Assembly (NCBI GenBank): GCA_021804565.1
Contig: JAJZHK010000009.1
Coordinates: 1 to 64,000, forward strand
DNA length: 64,000 nucleotides
Source of the DNA: Pseudomonadota bacterium
Lineage (GTDB): Bacteria; Pseudomonadota; Gammaproteobacteria; Pseudomonadales; Moraxellaceae
Direction of reading: 5' to 3'
Numbering within the stretch: the first letter of the stretch is position 1; each line of letters opens with the position of its first letter. Below the pieces are notes generated by a model. That model saw only the letters and a list, made by a program, of their open reading frames with translations, did not search any database and was not told the origin of the DNA. The translations under genes were made by a program, and so were the position numbers. Positions 8,599 to 18,087 of this stretch are shown in pieces.

Positions 8599-9812
8599 CG
8601 TGTACGCTCCTCGGTTTTGCGCAGCTCCAGCTTGGCGATCAAGGCTTTGTGCACCTCATCAGGGCCATCGGCGATGCGCAGCACCCGGGCGTAGGCATAG
8701 AGCGCCGCCAGCGGCGTGTCGTCGCTGAGCCCGGCGCCACCATGCATCTGTATCGCCTGGTCGATGATGCGTGCCGCCACCCGGGGGGCGACCACCTTGA
8801 TCTGGGATATCTCGCTCATCGCCGCCTTGGCGCCGACGGTGTCCATCATCCAGGCCGCCTTGAGGGTCAGCAGTCTGGCCTGCTCAAGGGCGATGCGCGC
8901 CTCGGCGATGATGTCGCGGTTGCCACCCAGATCGATCAGTGCCTTGCCGAAGGCCTGCCGTGACCTGCCTCGCGCGATCATCAGCTCGAGCGCCCGTTCA
9001 GCGGCGCCGAGCGCACGCATGCAGTGGTGGATGCGGCCGGGTCCGAGTCGCCCCTGGGCGATCTCAAAACCACGGCCGGGCCCGGCGATGACATGGTCCA
9101 GCGGCACCCGCACCTGGTTGAAGCTGACCTCACCGTGTCCAAAAGGCTCGTCGTAGGCGCCAAAGACCGGCAGCATGCGCTCGACCTTGACCCCCGGGGT
9201 GTCGAGGGGCACGAGAACCATGGAATGACGGGCGTAAGGCGGTGCCTGCGGGTCGGTCAGCGCCATGAACACCAGCACCTCGCAGTGCGGATGACCGATC
9301 CCCGAGCTCCACCACTTGCGGCCTTCACAGACCATGCTGTCGCCGTCGACCACCGCCCGCGCCTGCATATTGGTGGCGTCCGAAGACGCCACCTCAGGCT
9401 CGGTCATGCAAAATGCCGAGCGTATGCGCCCTTCCAGCAAAGGCCGCAACCAGCGCTCCTGCTGGGCACTGGAGCCGTACTTGACCAGCACTTCCATATT
9501 GCCGCTGTCGGGGGCATTGCAGTTGAACACTTCCGGGGCCAGGAATGAACGGCCACTGAGCTCGGCCAGCGGCGCATAGTCGACATTGCTGAGCCCGCTA
9601 CCCCACCGGCTGTCGGGCAGAAACAGATTCCACAGGCCGGCGGCGCGTGCCCGGGCTTTGAGCGTCTCCATGATCGCCGGCTGGCGCCAGGGTCCTCCGT
9701 CGGTGCGCAGCTGCTCCCGGTAGCTGGCCTCGGCAGGGAGGATCTCTTCTTCGATGAACGCGCGCACCTGGGCGATGAGCTGGCGTGCTTTGGGGCTGTA
9801 GGCAAAATCCAT
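8595..9812 (-). CDS. Acyl-CoA dehydrogenase, first gene of the kinase/SDR operon
   Basis: A 405-residue FAD-dependent acyl-CoA dehydrogenase. I start at the ATG at 9812, where GGAGACGG stands just upstream; a GTG at 9824 would add four residues. Family segments are [16 protein letters not shown] (FAD/substrate loop, near residue 130), the [11 protein letters not shown] region, and [15 protein letters not shown] near residue 360. It oxidises an acyl-CoA to the enoyl-CoA and passes electrons to ETF. The length and sequence type match the ACAD11-like group that works with an APH kinase on phosphorylated 4-hydroxyacyl-CoAs. The exact substrate is not readable. It leads a five-gene operon divergent from a LysR regulator. 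Confidence 0.9.
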   Translation of the reverse strand: MDFAYSPKARQLIAQVRAFIEEEILPAEASYREQLRTDGGPWRQPAIMETLKARARAAGLWNLFLPDSRWGSGLSNVDYAPLAELSGRSFLAPEVFNCNAPDSGNMEVLVKYGSSAQQERWLRPLLEGRIRSAFCMTEPEVASSDATNMQARAVVDGDSMVCEGRKWWSSGIGHPHCEVLVFMALTDPQAPPYARHSMVLVPLDTPGVKVERMLPVFGAYDEPFGHGEVSFNQVRVPLDHVIAGPGRGFEIAQGRLGPGRIHHCMRALGAAERALELMIARGRSRQAFGKALIDLGGNRDIIAEARIALEQARLLTLKAAWMMDTVGAKAAMSEISQIKVVAPRVAARIIDQAIQMHGGAGLSDDTPLAALYAYARVLRIADGPDEVHKALIAKLELRKTEERTR

Positions 9813-9865
9813 GACCGTCTCCACGACTCGATGGGATCTAGCCTAGGCAAGGCGCAGTCATTATG

Positions 9866-9893
9866 CTAGTTCATTCTATCTATACTAGAGTAT
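9866..9893. promoter_or_regulatory. Candidate LysR operator between divergent genes
   Basis: The 88-base region between the acyl-CoA dehydrogenase and lysR starts holds two overlapping inverted repeats: CTAGT-N13-ACTAG (9866-9888) and ATACT-AG-AGTAT (9882-9893). They sit in an AT-rich patch within a GC-rich region. Divergent placement and partly symmetric repeats are usual for LysR-type control of the neighbouring operon and self-repression. Binding is inferred. Confidence 0.5.
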
Positions 9894-9900
9894 TAGTTTC

Positions 9901-10839
9901 ATGCATGTGCACAAGAGTGACCTGGCCCTGCTGCAGGTTTTTGACAGCATCTACCGTGAAGGCTCGCTGACCCGTGCCGCCTGGTCCCTGAACCTGTCGC
10001 AGCCGGCGGTCAGCCATGCCCTGGCGCGGCTGCGCCAGCGCTTCGCCGATCCGCTGTTCATTCGTCAGGGGGTACAGATGCAGCCGACGGCCAGGGCACG
10101 ACAGATCGCTTTGCCGGTGTCACAGGCTCTGCAGCAGCTGCGCCAGGTTCTCGAGCTGCCCGAGCCCTTTGATCCCGGCCACAGCCAGCTGGAGTTCCGT
10201 CTCGGTTTGCGCGACGTGCTCGAAGCGATGCTGCTGCCGCCGCTGTTGCAGCGCCTGGGGCCAGGTCTGCGCATCAGCAGCATGCGCTGCGAGCGCCAGG
10301 ACATGGAAGATGAGCTGGCGCGAGGCAGTCTGGACCTGGTCATCGACGTGCTCCGCCCCAGTGTCGGCAGCCTGCGCCAGGCGCCACTCCTGCAGGAGTC
10401 GCTGGTCGTGCTGATGCGTCGCGGGCACCCTCTGGCGCAGGAGCTGGACCTCGACACCTATCTGCAGGCAGGCCACGTGCTGGTGTCTTCGCGGCGCCAG
10501 GGCCTGAGTCTGGAGGATGTCGAACTGGCCCGCCAGGGACGCCAGCGGCGCATCGTGCTGCGCTGTCAACACTACTATGCAGCCAGCGCCGTGGTGGCGA
10601 GCAGCGATCTCTTATTGACCATGCCTGAGCACTATGCACGCCGCCTTGAACACGATCACGGCAACTGTGTCAGGCCGCTGCCTCTGGCTCAGCCGGGCCT
10701 GTCCATGCACATGTACTGGCATATGCGCCGCGACGAGGAAGCCGCACACCGGTGGTTGCGCGAGCAGCTCAAGCTGCTGAGTTCGAGCTCGCAGCTTGGC
10801 CTGCGCCCTTTCGGTAGTCTTACTGCGGGGTCGACATAG
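9901..10839 (+). CDS. LysR-family transcriptional regulator
   Basis: A 312-residue protein with the N-terminal winged helix-turn-helix of LysR regulators (residues 8-65; recognition region NLSQPAVSHALARLRQRF) followed by a two-lobed effector-binding domain. The DNA-binding part resembles NodD/LinR-like members, which often control catabolic operons. It is transcribed divergently from the acyl-CoA dehydrogenase operon with 88 bases between, so that operon is its likely target. The effector is unknown, perhaps an acyl-CoA intermediate. Its 3' end overlaps nuoN on the other strand by 20 bases. Confidence 0.92.
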   Translation: MHVHKSDLALLQVFDSIYREGSLTRAAWSLNLSQPAVSHALARLRQRFADPLFIRQGVQMQPTARARQIALPVSQALQQLRQVLELPEPFDPGHSQLEFRLGLRDVLEAMLLPPLLQRLGPGLRISSMRCERQDMEDELARGSLDLVIDVLRPSVGSLRQAPLLQESLVVLMRRGHPLAQELDLDTYLQAGHVLVSSRRQGLSLEDVELARQGRQRRIVLRCQHYYAASAVVASSDLLLTMPEHYARRLEHDHGNCVRPLPLAQPGLSMHMYWHMRRDEEAAHRWLREQLKLLSSSSQLGLRPFGSLTAGST

Positions 10840-12283
10840 CCCGCTCGATCAGCCAGGTCAGCGCATGCGGATAGACGCCGATCAGCAGGACCAGACCCGC
10901 CACCCCCAGCACCATCAGCCCGCCGGCGTGGGCGCCCCAGTTGAGCTTGGCGTCGTAGCCGCGCATACCGGGAGCGCGCAGATAGAGTGCGATCATGGTG
11001 CGCAGGTAGAAGTAGATGCCGATGGCGCTGCCGAGGAACAAGGCGACCAGCAGGGGGATCTGCCCTAAAGCCATACCCGCCAGGGCGACGTAGAACTTGC
11101 CGATAAAGCCCGCCGTCAGGGGAATGCCGGCCAGCGAGAGCAAGGCCACCGTCATCACCGAGGACAGCAGTGGACGATGCCAGAACAGACCGCGGTAGTC
11201 CTGCAGGCCGTCGGCATCACGCGCCTCGCCGGCCGAGGACATCAGGGCGATGACCCCGAAAGAGGCGATCGCAGTGACGCTGTAGACGCTCAGATAGACC
11301 GCCACCACCATGAAGGCTGTCTTCGGCTGCCAGAACATCAGCATGCCGATGAGCACATAACCAAAATGGGCCATCGACGAGTAGCCGAGCATACGCTTGA
11401 TATTGCTCTGTTTGAGCGCCAGCAGGCTACCGACCAGCACCGAAGCGATCGCCAGCACCTGCATGGCGATCAGAATGGCCGGTGAGCGCATGGCCGGCAT
11501 GATGATGAGCATGCGCAAGAGCATGGCCATGACCGCCACCTTGCCGGTGGTGGCCAGGAAAGCGCCGACCGGAGCCGGTGAGCCCTCGTAGACGTCCGGC
11601 GTCCACATATGAAAGGGGGCCAGTGACAGCTTGAAGCCGAAACCGACCATGAGCAACATGGTGGCCGCCATGGTCAGGACGATGTCCTTGCGATCCGGCT
11701 GCATCATGAAATGGCCGATGCTGGGGAAGTCCAGGCTGCCGAACTCAGCGTACAGCAAGGCCATGCCAAACAGCATGAAAGCTGAGGAGGCGCTGGACAT
11801 CACCATGTACTTGATGCCCGCCTCGAGGCTGTGCCGGCGTTGCCGGGTGTAGGCCACCAGACCATAGAGCGAGACCGACATGATTTCCAGGCCGATGAAG
11901 GCGGAGACCAAGCTGATGGAGATCGACATGACCATACCGCCAAGGGCGGCGGTCAGCATCAGCAGGTACATCTCCTCACGGTTCTCGGCGTAGCGATCGA
12001 TGTAGGCATGCACCAGGGTCAGGCAGGCCAGGGTGGTGATCAGGGTCAGCCCGACAAAGAACAATCCAGGGCCATCGACGAGAAACAGCGGTGTCACCAC
12101 CTGCGGTCCGGCCAACCAGGCACTGAAGATGCTGACCAGGCCGAGATTGAGTCCGATCACGGCAAGCAGGGGGTTCCACCAATGGTGCCTGCGTATGGCG
12201 ATCGCCATCATGACGACGATGATGGTGGTCGCCATGATCAGCAGGGGCAACATGGCTTGTGCTGACAGCAGGGTCAGATTCAT
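10820..12283 (-). CDS. nuoN: NADH-quinone oxidoreductase subunit N
   Basis: A 487-residue antiporter-like membrane subunit of complex I, about the length of E. coli NuoN. It has 14 predicted helices. Conserved proton-path residues include the Glu in GLEIMSVSLYGLVAY (near residue 133) and Lys in KLSLAPFHMWTPDVYEGSP (near 218), with the discontinuous-helix region LLALKQSNIKRMLGYSSMAH near 290. It pumps protons coupled to NADH oxidation. It is the last gene of the operon, 10 bases after nuoM. The 3' end overlaps the convergent LysR gene. Confidence 0.97.
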   Translation of the reverse strand: MNLTLLSAQAMLPLLIMATTIIVVMMAIAIRRHHWWNPLLAVIGLNLGLVSIFSAWLAGPQVVTPLFLVDGPGLFFVGLTLITTLACLTLVHAYIDRYAENREEMYLLMLTAALGGMVMSISISLVSAFIGLEIMSVSLYGLVAYTRQRRHSLEAGIKYMVMSSASSAFMLFGMALLYAEFGSLDFPSIGHFMMQPDRKDIVLTMAATMLLMVGFGFKLSLAPFHMWTPDVYEGSPAPVGAFLATTGKVAVMAMLLRMLIIMPAMRSPAILIAMQVLAIASVLVGSLLALKQSNIKRMLGYSSMAHFGYVLIGMLMFWQPKTAFMVVAVYLSVYSVTAIASFGVIALMSSAGEARDADGLQDYRGLFWHRPLLSSVMTVALLSLAGIPLTAGFIGKFYVALAGMALGQIPLLVALFLGSAIGIYFYLRTMIALYLRAPGMRGYDAKLNWGAHAGGLMVLGVAGLVLLIGVYPHALTWLIERAMSTPQ

Positions 12284-12293
12284 CGCTGGCTCC

Positions 12294-13823
12294 TCAATGC
12301 AGTGCGCCAGGCACGCTCTGCACGCCTGTCAAATGTTGAAATTGGGCGATGGCCTCACTGGCGGTGTGCAGTATCGGGCTGGGATAAACCCCCAGCCAGA
12401 CGGTGACTGCAGCCAGGCTCAGCACCATCGCCATCTCGCGCTTGCCCAGGCGCTTGAGCAGCGGTGCCCCTTCCGCCGCCGGGCCATAGAAGGCCTTCTG
12501 CAGCATGTACAGGGTGTAGACCGCGGCCATGATCAAACCCCCGCTGGCGATGATGGCCATGATCCGGTCGACACTGAAAGTCCCGATCAGCACGAGAAAC
12601 TCGCCGACGAAATTGCCCAGGCCGGGCAAGCCCACCGAGGCGGCAGCGAAAAACAGCGCCATAGGCGGCAGCCGGTCGATACGTGCCCAGAGGCCGCCCA
12701 TATGGGCCAGCTCGCGGCTGTGCAGACGCTCATAGAGCTGGCCGCAGAGGATGAACAGTGCTGCCGCCGAGATGCCGTGCGCGAGCATCTGCATCATCAC
12801 GCCTTGCAAGGCCAGGGCATTGAAGGAATAGATGCCGATGAGGACGAAGCCCATATGTGAGACCGAGGTGTAAGCCACCAAACGCTTGATGTCGGTTTGC
12901 TTGAAGGCCAGCAAGGCCCCGTAGTAGACGCCAAGCACGCCGAGAGCCATGGCGAAGGGCGCAAACTCGTGGGCGGCTTGCGGAAAGAGCGGGACGGCAA
13001 AACGCAGCAGGCCGTAGCCGGCAGTTTTCAGCAGGATGCCGGCGAGGTCGACGGAGCCGGCCGTTGGGGCTTGCGAATGGGCGTCCGGCAGCCATGCGTG
13101 CAAGGGCACGACCGGCAGCTTGACGGCAAAGGCGATAAAGAAGCCCAGCATCAACGCCCACTGCAGACCATGCGAGAGCGGCGCATGGAGCAGGTCACCG
13201 TAGTCGAAGCTGAGGTGATGGGTGGCATGGGCATTGGCCAGCACCAGCCCGATGATCGCCAGCAGCATGATGAAGCCGCTGGCCTGGGTGTAGATGAAGA
13301 ACTTGGTCGCCGCGTAGATGCGTCCTTTGCCACCCGGAGCATTGTGACCCCACAAGGCGATCAGGAAGAACATCGGGACCAGCATGACCTCCCAGAAGAA
13401 GAAGAACAGCAGCATGTCCATGGCTTCAAAAACACCGATCACCCCCGCCAGGATCCACAGCAGGTTGAGGTGAAAGAAGCCGACGTTCTGCTGCACTTCC
13501 GACCAGGAACAGGCCACCGACAGCACGCCCAGAAAGGCGGTCAGCGCGATCAGCAACAGGGACAGGCCATCGATGCCGAGATGGTAGCTGACGCCGATTT
13601 CCGGCATCCACGGCAGCTGCTCTTCGAGACCCCAGTGCGGCTGTCCCAGCAAAGGCGTGATGACGTGATAGTCGCCGATCATCCAGACGCGTACCACCAG
13701 GGCCAGCAAGACCATCATGGAAAAAACGGCGATCCAGCGCGGGGCTTGCACACTGACGCGTTCCCCCAGCCAGCAGCTGAAGCCGCCGATGAAGGGGATG
13801 AGTATGAACCAGGTCAAAATCAT
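12294..13823 (-). CDS. nuoM: NADH-quinone oxidoreductase subunit M
   Basis: A 509-residue antiporter-like subunit. The frame extends upstream, but the ATG at 13823 gives the standard hydrophobic N-terminus MILTWFILIPFIGG and has AGGAG eight bases upstream. Key segments are FFFWEVMLVPMFFLIALWG (near residue 130, with the conserved Glu), VKLPVVPLHAWLPDAHSQAPTA (near 220, with the conserved Lys) and FKQTDIKRLVAYTSVSHMGF (near 290). It is one of three proton-pumping modules of complex I. It lies between nuoL (16 bases) and nuoN (10 bases). Confidence 0.97.
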   Translation of the reverse strand: MILTWFILIPFIGGFSCWLGERVSVQAPRWIAVFSMMVLLALVVRVWMIGDYHVITPLLGQPHWGLEEQLPWMPEIGVSYHLGIDGLSLLLIALTAFLGVLSVACSWSEVQQNVGFFHLNLLWILAGVIGVFEAMDMLLFFFFWEVMLVPMFFLIALWGHNAPGGKGRIYAATKFFIYTQASGFIMLLAIIGLVLANAHATHHLSFDYGDLLHAPLSHGLQWALMLGFFIAFAVKLPVVPLHAWLPDAHSQAPTAGSVDLAGILLKTAGYGLLRFAVPLFPQAAHEFAPFAMALGVLGVYYGALLAFKQTDIKRLVAYTSVSHMGFVLIGIYSFNALALQGVMMQMLAHGISAAALFILCGQLYERLHSRELAHMGGLWARIDRLPPMALFFAAASVGLPGLGNFVGEFLVLIGTFSVDRIMAIIASGGLIMAAVYTLYMLQKAFYGPAAEGAPLLKRLGKREMAMVLSLAAVTVWLGVYPSPILHTASEAIAQFQHLTGVQSVPGALH

Positions 13824-13839
13824 GGATGTGCTCCTGGGC

Positions 13840-15681
13840 CTAATTGAAGATGACGCTGGCGATGAACAGCAGGAGTATGGCGCCACTGGCAAAAACCGCC
13901 GCGCCCATCCTTAGCTGCCCGTTCTGGGTACGACTGGCCAGGCCATGCAGCCCACTGATCAGTCGTGGTATGAGATTGATCAGCCGGTCCGCAGGATCCT
14001 TGCGCATCAGCTGGGCAAGGCCACGATAGCTTTTGACGAAGACCAGCTCGTAAAGGGCGTCGAAACCCCAGGCCTGGTACCACAGCCTGTAGAGAAAAAA
14101 GCCCCCTTCGTACTCTGCTCGTGTCTGCCGCCGCCACAGGTAAAGCAGGGCTGCGAGGACGACACCGCTGACGCCCACCGCCGCCGAGATCATTTCAACC
14201 TGGCTGCGCTGCGCCGATTCAGCGGCACCCACCGCAGCCGGCAGCACATGCGCCAGGGGCGGATGGATAAGTGCGCCAGCCGCCGTCGAAAGCACCAGGA
14301 GGATGCTCAGAGGCAACCAGTAGCTGGGACCGGACAAAGCGTGCGGATGCCCCTGCTCCTGACCATGAAACACGGTGAAGATGAGACGGAAGGTGTACAG
14401 CGAGGTGAGAAAGGCCCCGCACAGACCGATATAGAAGAAAGTCGTGTGGCCAGCTGCCATGGCCTGCCAGAGGATCTCATCCTTGGAGTAGAAGCCCACC
14501 GTGATCCAGGGCAGGGCGGCGAGAGCGCCACCACCGACCAGGAAGCAGGCATAGACCAGCGGAATCCGCCGCCACAGGCCACCCATTTTGAAGATGCTTT
14601 GCTCATGATGGCAGGCGACGATGACAGCGCCGGCACTGAGGAAAAGCAGGGCCTTGAAGAAGGCATGCGCCATCAAATGAAAGATGGCAGCCTGCCAAGC
14701 CCCCACGCCGAGGGCGAGAAACATGTAGCCGATCTGGCTCATCGTCGAATAGGCGAGAATACGCTTGATGTCGGTCTGCACGATGGCGGCAAATCCCGAC
14801 AGGATCAGGGTGATGGCACCGACCCAGGCGACCAGGTCGAGGGTGGCCGGAGCCAGCTCGAAAAGTGTGTGGGTACGCGCGATCAGATAGACCCCTGCGG
14901 TCACCATGGTGGCCGCATGGATCAGCGCCGAGACCGGTGTCGGACCGGCCATGGCGTCAGCCAGCCAGGTCTGCAAGGGCAGTTGCGCCGACTTGCCGAC
15001 AGCACCGCCGAGCAGCAGGGCGGTGGCCGCGGTCATCAGCAGCGAGCCCTGGGCAAAGTGCTGTGGCGCCAGAACCAGCAATTGCTGCACATCGAGGGTG
15101 CCGAGCTCCTGGTAGAGCAGGAACATGCCCAGGGCAAAGAACACGTCGCCGATGCGGGTGACGATGAAGGCTTTCTGAGCCGCCGCGCCATTGGCCGAGG
15201 TCTTGTAGTAAAAGCCGATGAGCAGATAGGAGCACAGCCCGACGCCTTCCCAGCCGACGTAGATGGTCGGCAGGCTGCTGCCGAGGACCAGCATCAACAT
15301 CGCTGCGACGAAGAGGTTCATGTAGGCAAAGAAGCGCGCATAGCCTTCCTCACCGCGCATATACCAGGAAGCGAACAGGTGGATGAGGAAACCGACACCG
15401 CTGACGACACCGAGCATGGTCAGCGCCAGGCCATCGAGGTGCAGGGTCCAGCTCAGGTGCAGATCGGGCAGGTCGATCCAGTTCAGCAGGAACAGATCGT
15501 ACGACGTCGCCGTACCGTGCGCATAAAAGTCGAGGCCAACGTAAAAAGCTGTGGCTGCAGCAAGCGCCATGGAACCGACGCCGACGGCTGCCGCACCGTT
15601 TTCACCGAGACGGCGGTTGAAGCAGGCCAGGGTGAGAAAGCCCAAAAAGGGAAACAGCAGGGTGAGGGCCAGGTAGTTCAT
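13840..15681 (-). CDS. nuoL: NADH-quinone oxidoreductase subunit L
   Basis: A 613-residue protein, the largest antiporter-like subunit, matching E. coli NuoL (613). Visible are [17 protein letters not shown] (near residue 137, with the conserved Glu), the Lys-containing [31 protein letters not shown] block near 220 (read as shorter motifs [11 protein letters not shown] and [11 protein letters not shown]), and [19 protein letters not shown] near 300. The C-terminal part carries the long lateral helix that runs along NuoM and NuoN. It overlaps nuoK by four bases. Confidence 0.97.
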   Translation of the reverse strand: MNYLALTLLFPFLGFLTLACFNRRLGENGAAAVGVGSMALAAATAFYVGLDFYAHGTATSYDLFLLNWIDLPDLHLSWTLHLDGLALTMLGVVSGVGFLIHLFASWYMRGEEGYARFFAYMNLFVAAMLMLVLGSSLPTIYVGWEGVGLCSYLLIGFYYKTSANGAAAQKAFIVTRIGDVFFALGMFLLYQELGTLDVQQLLVLAPQHFAQGSLLMTAATALLLGGAVGKSAQLPLQTWLADAMAGPTPVSALIHAATMVTAGVYLIARTHTLFELAPATLDLVAWVGAITLILSGFAAIVQTDIKRILAYSTMSQIGYMFLALGVGAWQAAIFHLMAHAFFKALLFLSAGAVIVACHHEQSIFKMGGLWRRIPLVYACFLVGGGALAALPWITVGFYSKDEILWQAMAAGHTTFFYIGLCGAFLTSLYTFRLIFTVFHGQEQGHPHALSGPSYWLPLSILLVLSTAAGALIHPPLAHVLPAAVGAAESAQRSQVEMISAAVGVSGVVLAALLYLWRRQTRAEYEGGFFLYRLWYQAWGFDALYELVFVKSYRGLAQLMRKDPADRLINLIPRLISGLHGLASRTQNGQLRMGAAVFASGAILLLFIASVIFN

Positions 15682-15989
15682 CCGTGCATCTCGCTTGCCG
15701 CATCGACGTTGAGCGTCTTGAAGCGGCGGTAGAGTTGAAGTACAAGGGCAAGGCCTATGGCCGCTTCAGAGGCCGCCAAGGTGAGGATCAGGATGAACAT
15801 CACCTGACCATCAGGACGTCCCCAGCGGCTGCCGGCGATGACAAAAGCGAGGGCTGAGGCGTTCATCATCACCTCAATGCTCATCAGCATGAACAGAATA
15901 TTGCGCCTGAGCAACAGGCCGCACAGGCCCAAGCTGAAAAGTACGGCAGCGACGATCAGGCCGTGTTCCATGGGTATCGCGGTGACCAT
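15678..15989 (-). CDS. nuoK: NADH-quinone oxidoreductase subunit K
   Basis: A 103-residue subunit with three membrane helices, the normal length. Two buried glutamates important for proton transfer are visible in the segments [15 protein letters not shown] (near residue 34) and [15 protein letters not shown] (near 70). It starts three bases after the nuoJ stop and overlaps nuoL by four bases. Confidence 0.96.
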   Translation of the reverse strand: MVTAIPMEHGLIVAAVLFSLGLCGLLLRRNILFMLMSIEVMMNASALAFVIAGSRWGRPDGQVMFILILTLAASEAAIGLALVLQLYRRFKTLNVDAASEMHG

Positions 15990-15992
15990 CGT

Positions 15993-16490
15993 TTACTCCT
16001 TCTTCTCGTCAGGCCGGCCCAGATGCCAGGCTGCGACCATGGCCGCCAGCAAGAGCATGGAGGCCAGTTCGACGGCCAGCATATAGGGACCAAAGAGCAC
16101 CACACCGACATCCTGTGTCGACAGCGTAAAGCTGCCCAAAGGATGCTGGCCCTGCAGCAGACCGAGCAGCAGACCGAGCAGCAGCAGGGCGAGCAGGCCC
16201 GGACCTAGCCAGTATTTGGGCCGTAGCCAGTCGCGCTCTTGGGTGGAGACGCGGGTGCCGAGATTGAGCATCATCACCACGAAGACGAAGAGCACCATGA
16301 TCGCGCCAGCGTAGACGATCACTTCCAGGGCACCGGCAAAGGGTGCGCCGACGGTGAAAAAGATCATCGCCACGCTGATCAGCGACAGCACCAGGTAGAG
16401 CAGTCCATGCACCGGGTTGGCGGCACTGATCACCCGCAGGGTCGCCAGTATGGCGACGCTCGCGGCACTGTAAAAGGCAAGGCTGGTCAT
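15993..16490 (-). CDS. nuoJ: NADH-quinone oxidoreductase subunit J
   Basis: A membrane subunit of about 165 residues with five helices. The conserved third helix reads GALEVIVYAGAIMVLFVFVV, including the flexible pi-bulge region that links the quinone site to the proton modules. Three starts are possible: ATG at 16502, GTG at 16496 and ATG at 16490. I use 16490 because MTSLAFYSAASVAILATL matches the E. coli N-terminus, although AGGAG is better placed for the GTG. The gene follows nuoI directly. Confidence 0.95.
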   Translation of the reverse strand: MTSLAFYSAASVAILATLRVISAANPVHGLLYLVLSLISVAMIFFTVGAPFAGALEVIVYAGAIMVLFVFVVMMLNLGTRVSTQERDWLRPKYWLGPGLLALLLLGLLLGLLQGQHPLGSFTLSTQDVGVVLFGPYMLAVELASMLLLAAMVAAWHLGRPDEKKE

Positions 16491-16505
16491 ATCCACGATC
16501 ATCTC

Positions 16506-17039
16506 CTAAGGCAGCAAGCCCTTCACGTCTACGGGGAGCGCCTGACTTTCACCGCTGCCCTTGGGCTTGCCGGCGATCGCCAGGCCGGCCTGGCGGTAGA
16601 AGTTGTACTCATGGTATTTGCCCGGACCGGAGATGAGCAGGTGCTCCTTCTCGTAGACCAGGTTCTGGCGCTTGAACTCGGCCATTTCGAAGTCAGGCGT
16701 CAGCTGTATCGCCGTGGTCGGACAGGCTTCCTCGCACATGCCACAGAAGATGCAGCGTGAAAAATTGATACGGAAGAACTCCGGGTACCAGCGTCCGTCC
16801 TCGGTCTCCGCCTTCTGCAGGGAGATGCAGCCTACCGGGCAGGCCACCGCGCACAGGTTGCAGGCGACGCAACGTTCCTCGCCGTCCGGGTCACGCGTCA
16901 GCACGATACGGCCGCGGTAACGCGGGGGCACATAGATCGCCTGTTCCGGGTACTGGATGGTGTCACGCTTGCGGAAGCTGTGCATGAACACCATCCACAT
17001 GCTACGCACGTTAGAGAAGATGCCTTTCAAAAGATTCAT
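16506..17039 (-). CDS. nuoI: NADH-quinone oxidoreductase subunit I (two 4Fe-4S clusters)
   Basis: A 177-residue ferredoxin-like subunit. Two complete 4Fe-4S motifs are present: [15 protein letters not shown] near residue 58 and [15 protein letters not shown] near 97. These are clusters N6a and N6b, which pass electrons from NuoG towards NuoB. The N-terminal helix lies on the membrane arm. It is 16 bases after nuoH. Confidence 0.97.
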   Translation of the reverse strand: MNLLKGIFSNVRSMWMVFMHSFRKRDTIQYPEQAIYVPPRYRGRIVLTRDPDGEERCVACNLCAVACPVGCISLQKAETEDGRWYPEFFRINFSRCIFCGMCEEACPTTAIQLTPDFEMAEFKRQNLVYEKEHLLISGPGKYHEYNFYRQAGLAIAGKPKGSGESQALPVDVKGLLP

Positions 17040-17055
17040 AGCCTAGCTCTCCTCC

Positions 17056-18081
17056 TCAAAACGGGCTGCCGTGGCTACGCCACAACACCACGGCGGCTGT
17101 CGCCATCAGGTTGACCAGGGTGAGCGGCAGACAGACTTTCCACCCAAAATCCATGATCTGGTCATAGCGGGGTCTCGGCAAGGCACCGCGCACCAGGATG
17201 AACAGTGCGATAAAGACAAAGGTTTTCAGGCAAAACCAGAAGATCGGCCAATCCATGAACTGCCCAAAGGGTGACAGCCAGCCGCCGAAGAACAGGGTGG
17301 TCATCAGGGCCGAGACCATCACCACACCGACGTATTCACCGACAAAGAACATCCCGAACTTCATGCCGGAGTATTCGGTATGAAAGCCCGCTGCCAGTTC
17401 CTGTTCGGCCTCGGGCAGGTCGAAAGGGCTGCGGTGAGCGACGGCGACCCCGGCGATGGCGAAGGTAAAAAAGCCGAGGAACTGCGGCAGGACAAACCAC
17501 ACCTGCTGCTGGCTGAGGACGATTTCGCGCAGGCTGAACGAGCCGGTGATGGCCACCACCCCCATCAGCGACAGGCCCATGAACACTTCGTAGCTGATGG
17601 TCTGCGCCGTGGTACGGACACCACCGAGCAGCGCGTACTTGCTGTTGCTCGACCAGCCACCGAGCATGGCGGCGTAGACCGCCAGACCGGCTACCGCAAA
17701 GAAAAAGAGCAGACCGACATTCATGTCGATGACGCCCCAACTCGGGGTGATGGGAATAACGGCAAAAGCCAGCAGCAAGGCGCTCATGGCGATGGCCGGG
17801 GCCAGCCAGAAGGTGAACTTGTCGACGAAAGGCGGTGTCCAGTCCTCCTTGAAGAACATCTTCACCATGTCGGCGATGACCTGGCCGAGACCAAAAGGTC
17901 CGACCCGGTTAGGTCCGTAGCGATCCTGCCAGAGTGCCAGCAGTCGACGCTCGACCCAGGGCAGCAAGGCTGCCACAAGGACCGGCACAAGAAGGATGAC
18001 GACGGCCTTGAGCACCGCCACCAGCACGCCGATCACATCAGGCGTGCACCAGCCCATGATCTCATTCCAGAGCTTATCCAT
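17056..18081 (-). CDS. nuoH: NADH-quinone oxidoreductase subunit H
   Basis: A 341-residue membrane subunit, a little longer than E. coli NuoH (325). It has eight predicted helices. [19 protein letters not shown] near residue 44 and the acidic loop [20 protein letters not shown] near 220 form the quinone-chamber entry, with [19 protein letters not shown] following. It connects the peripheral arm with the proton-pumping arm. Six bases separate it from nuoG. Confidence 0.97.
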   Translation of the reverse strand: MDKLWNEIMGWCTPDVIGVLVAVLKAVVILLVPVLVAALLPWVERRLLALWQDRYGPNRVGPFGLGQVIADMVKMFFKEDWTPPFVDKFTFWLAPAIAMSALLLAFAVIPITPSWGVIDMNVGLLFFFAVAGLAVYAAMLGGWSSNSKYALLGGVRTTAQTISYEVFMGLSLMGVVAITGSFSLREIVLSQQQVWFVLPQFLGFFTFAIAGVAVAHRSPFDLPEAEQELAAGFHTEYSGMKFGMFFVGEYVGVVMVSALMTTLFFGGWLSPFGQFMDWPIFWFCLKTFVFIALFILVRGALPRPRYDQIMDFGWKVCLPLTLVNLMATAAVVLWRSHGSPF

Positions 18082-18087
18082 GCCGGC

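Noticed and set aside
13945..15732. 595-codon open frame antisense to nuoL
   Set aside because: Shadow of nuoL, with no ribosome-binding site or recognisable domain.
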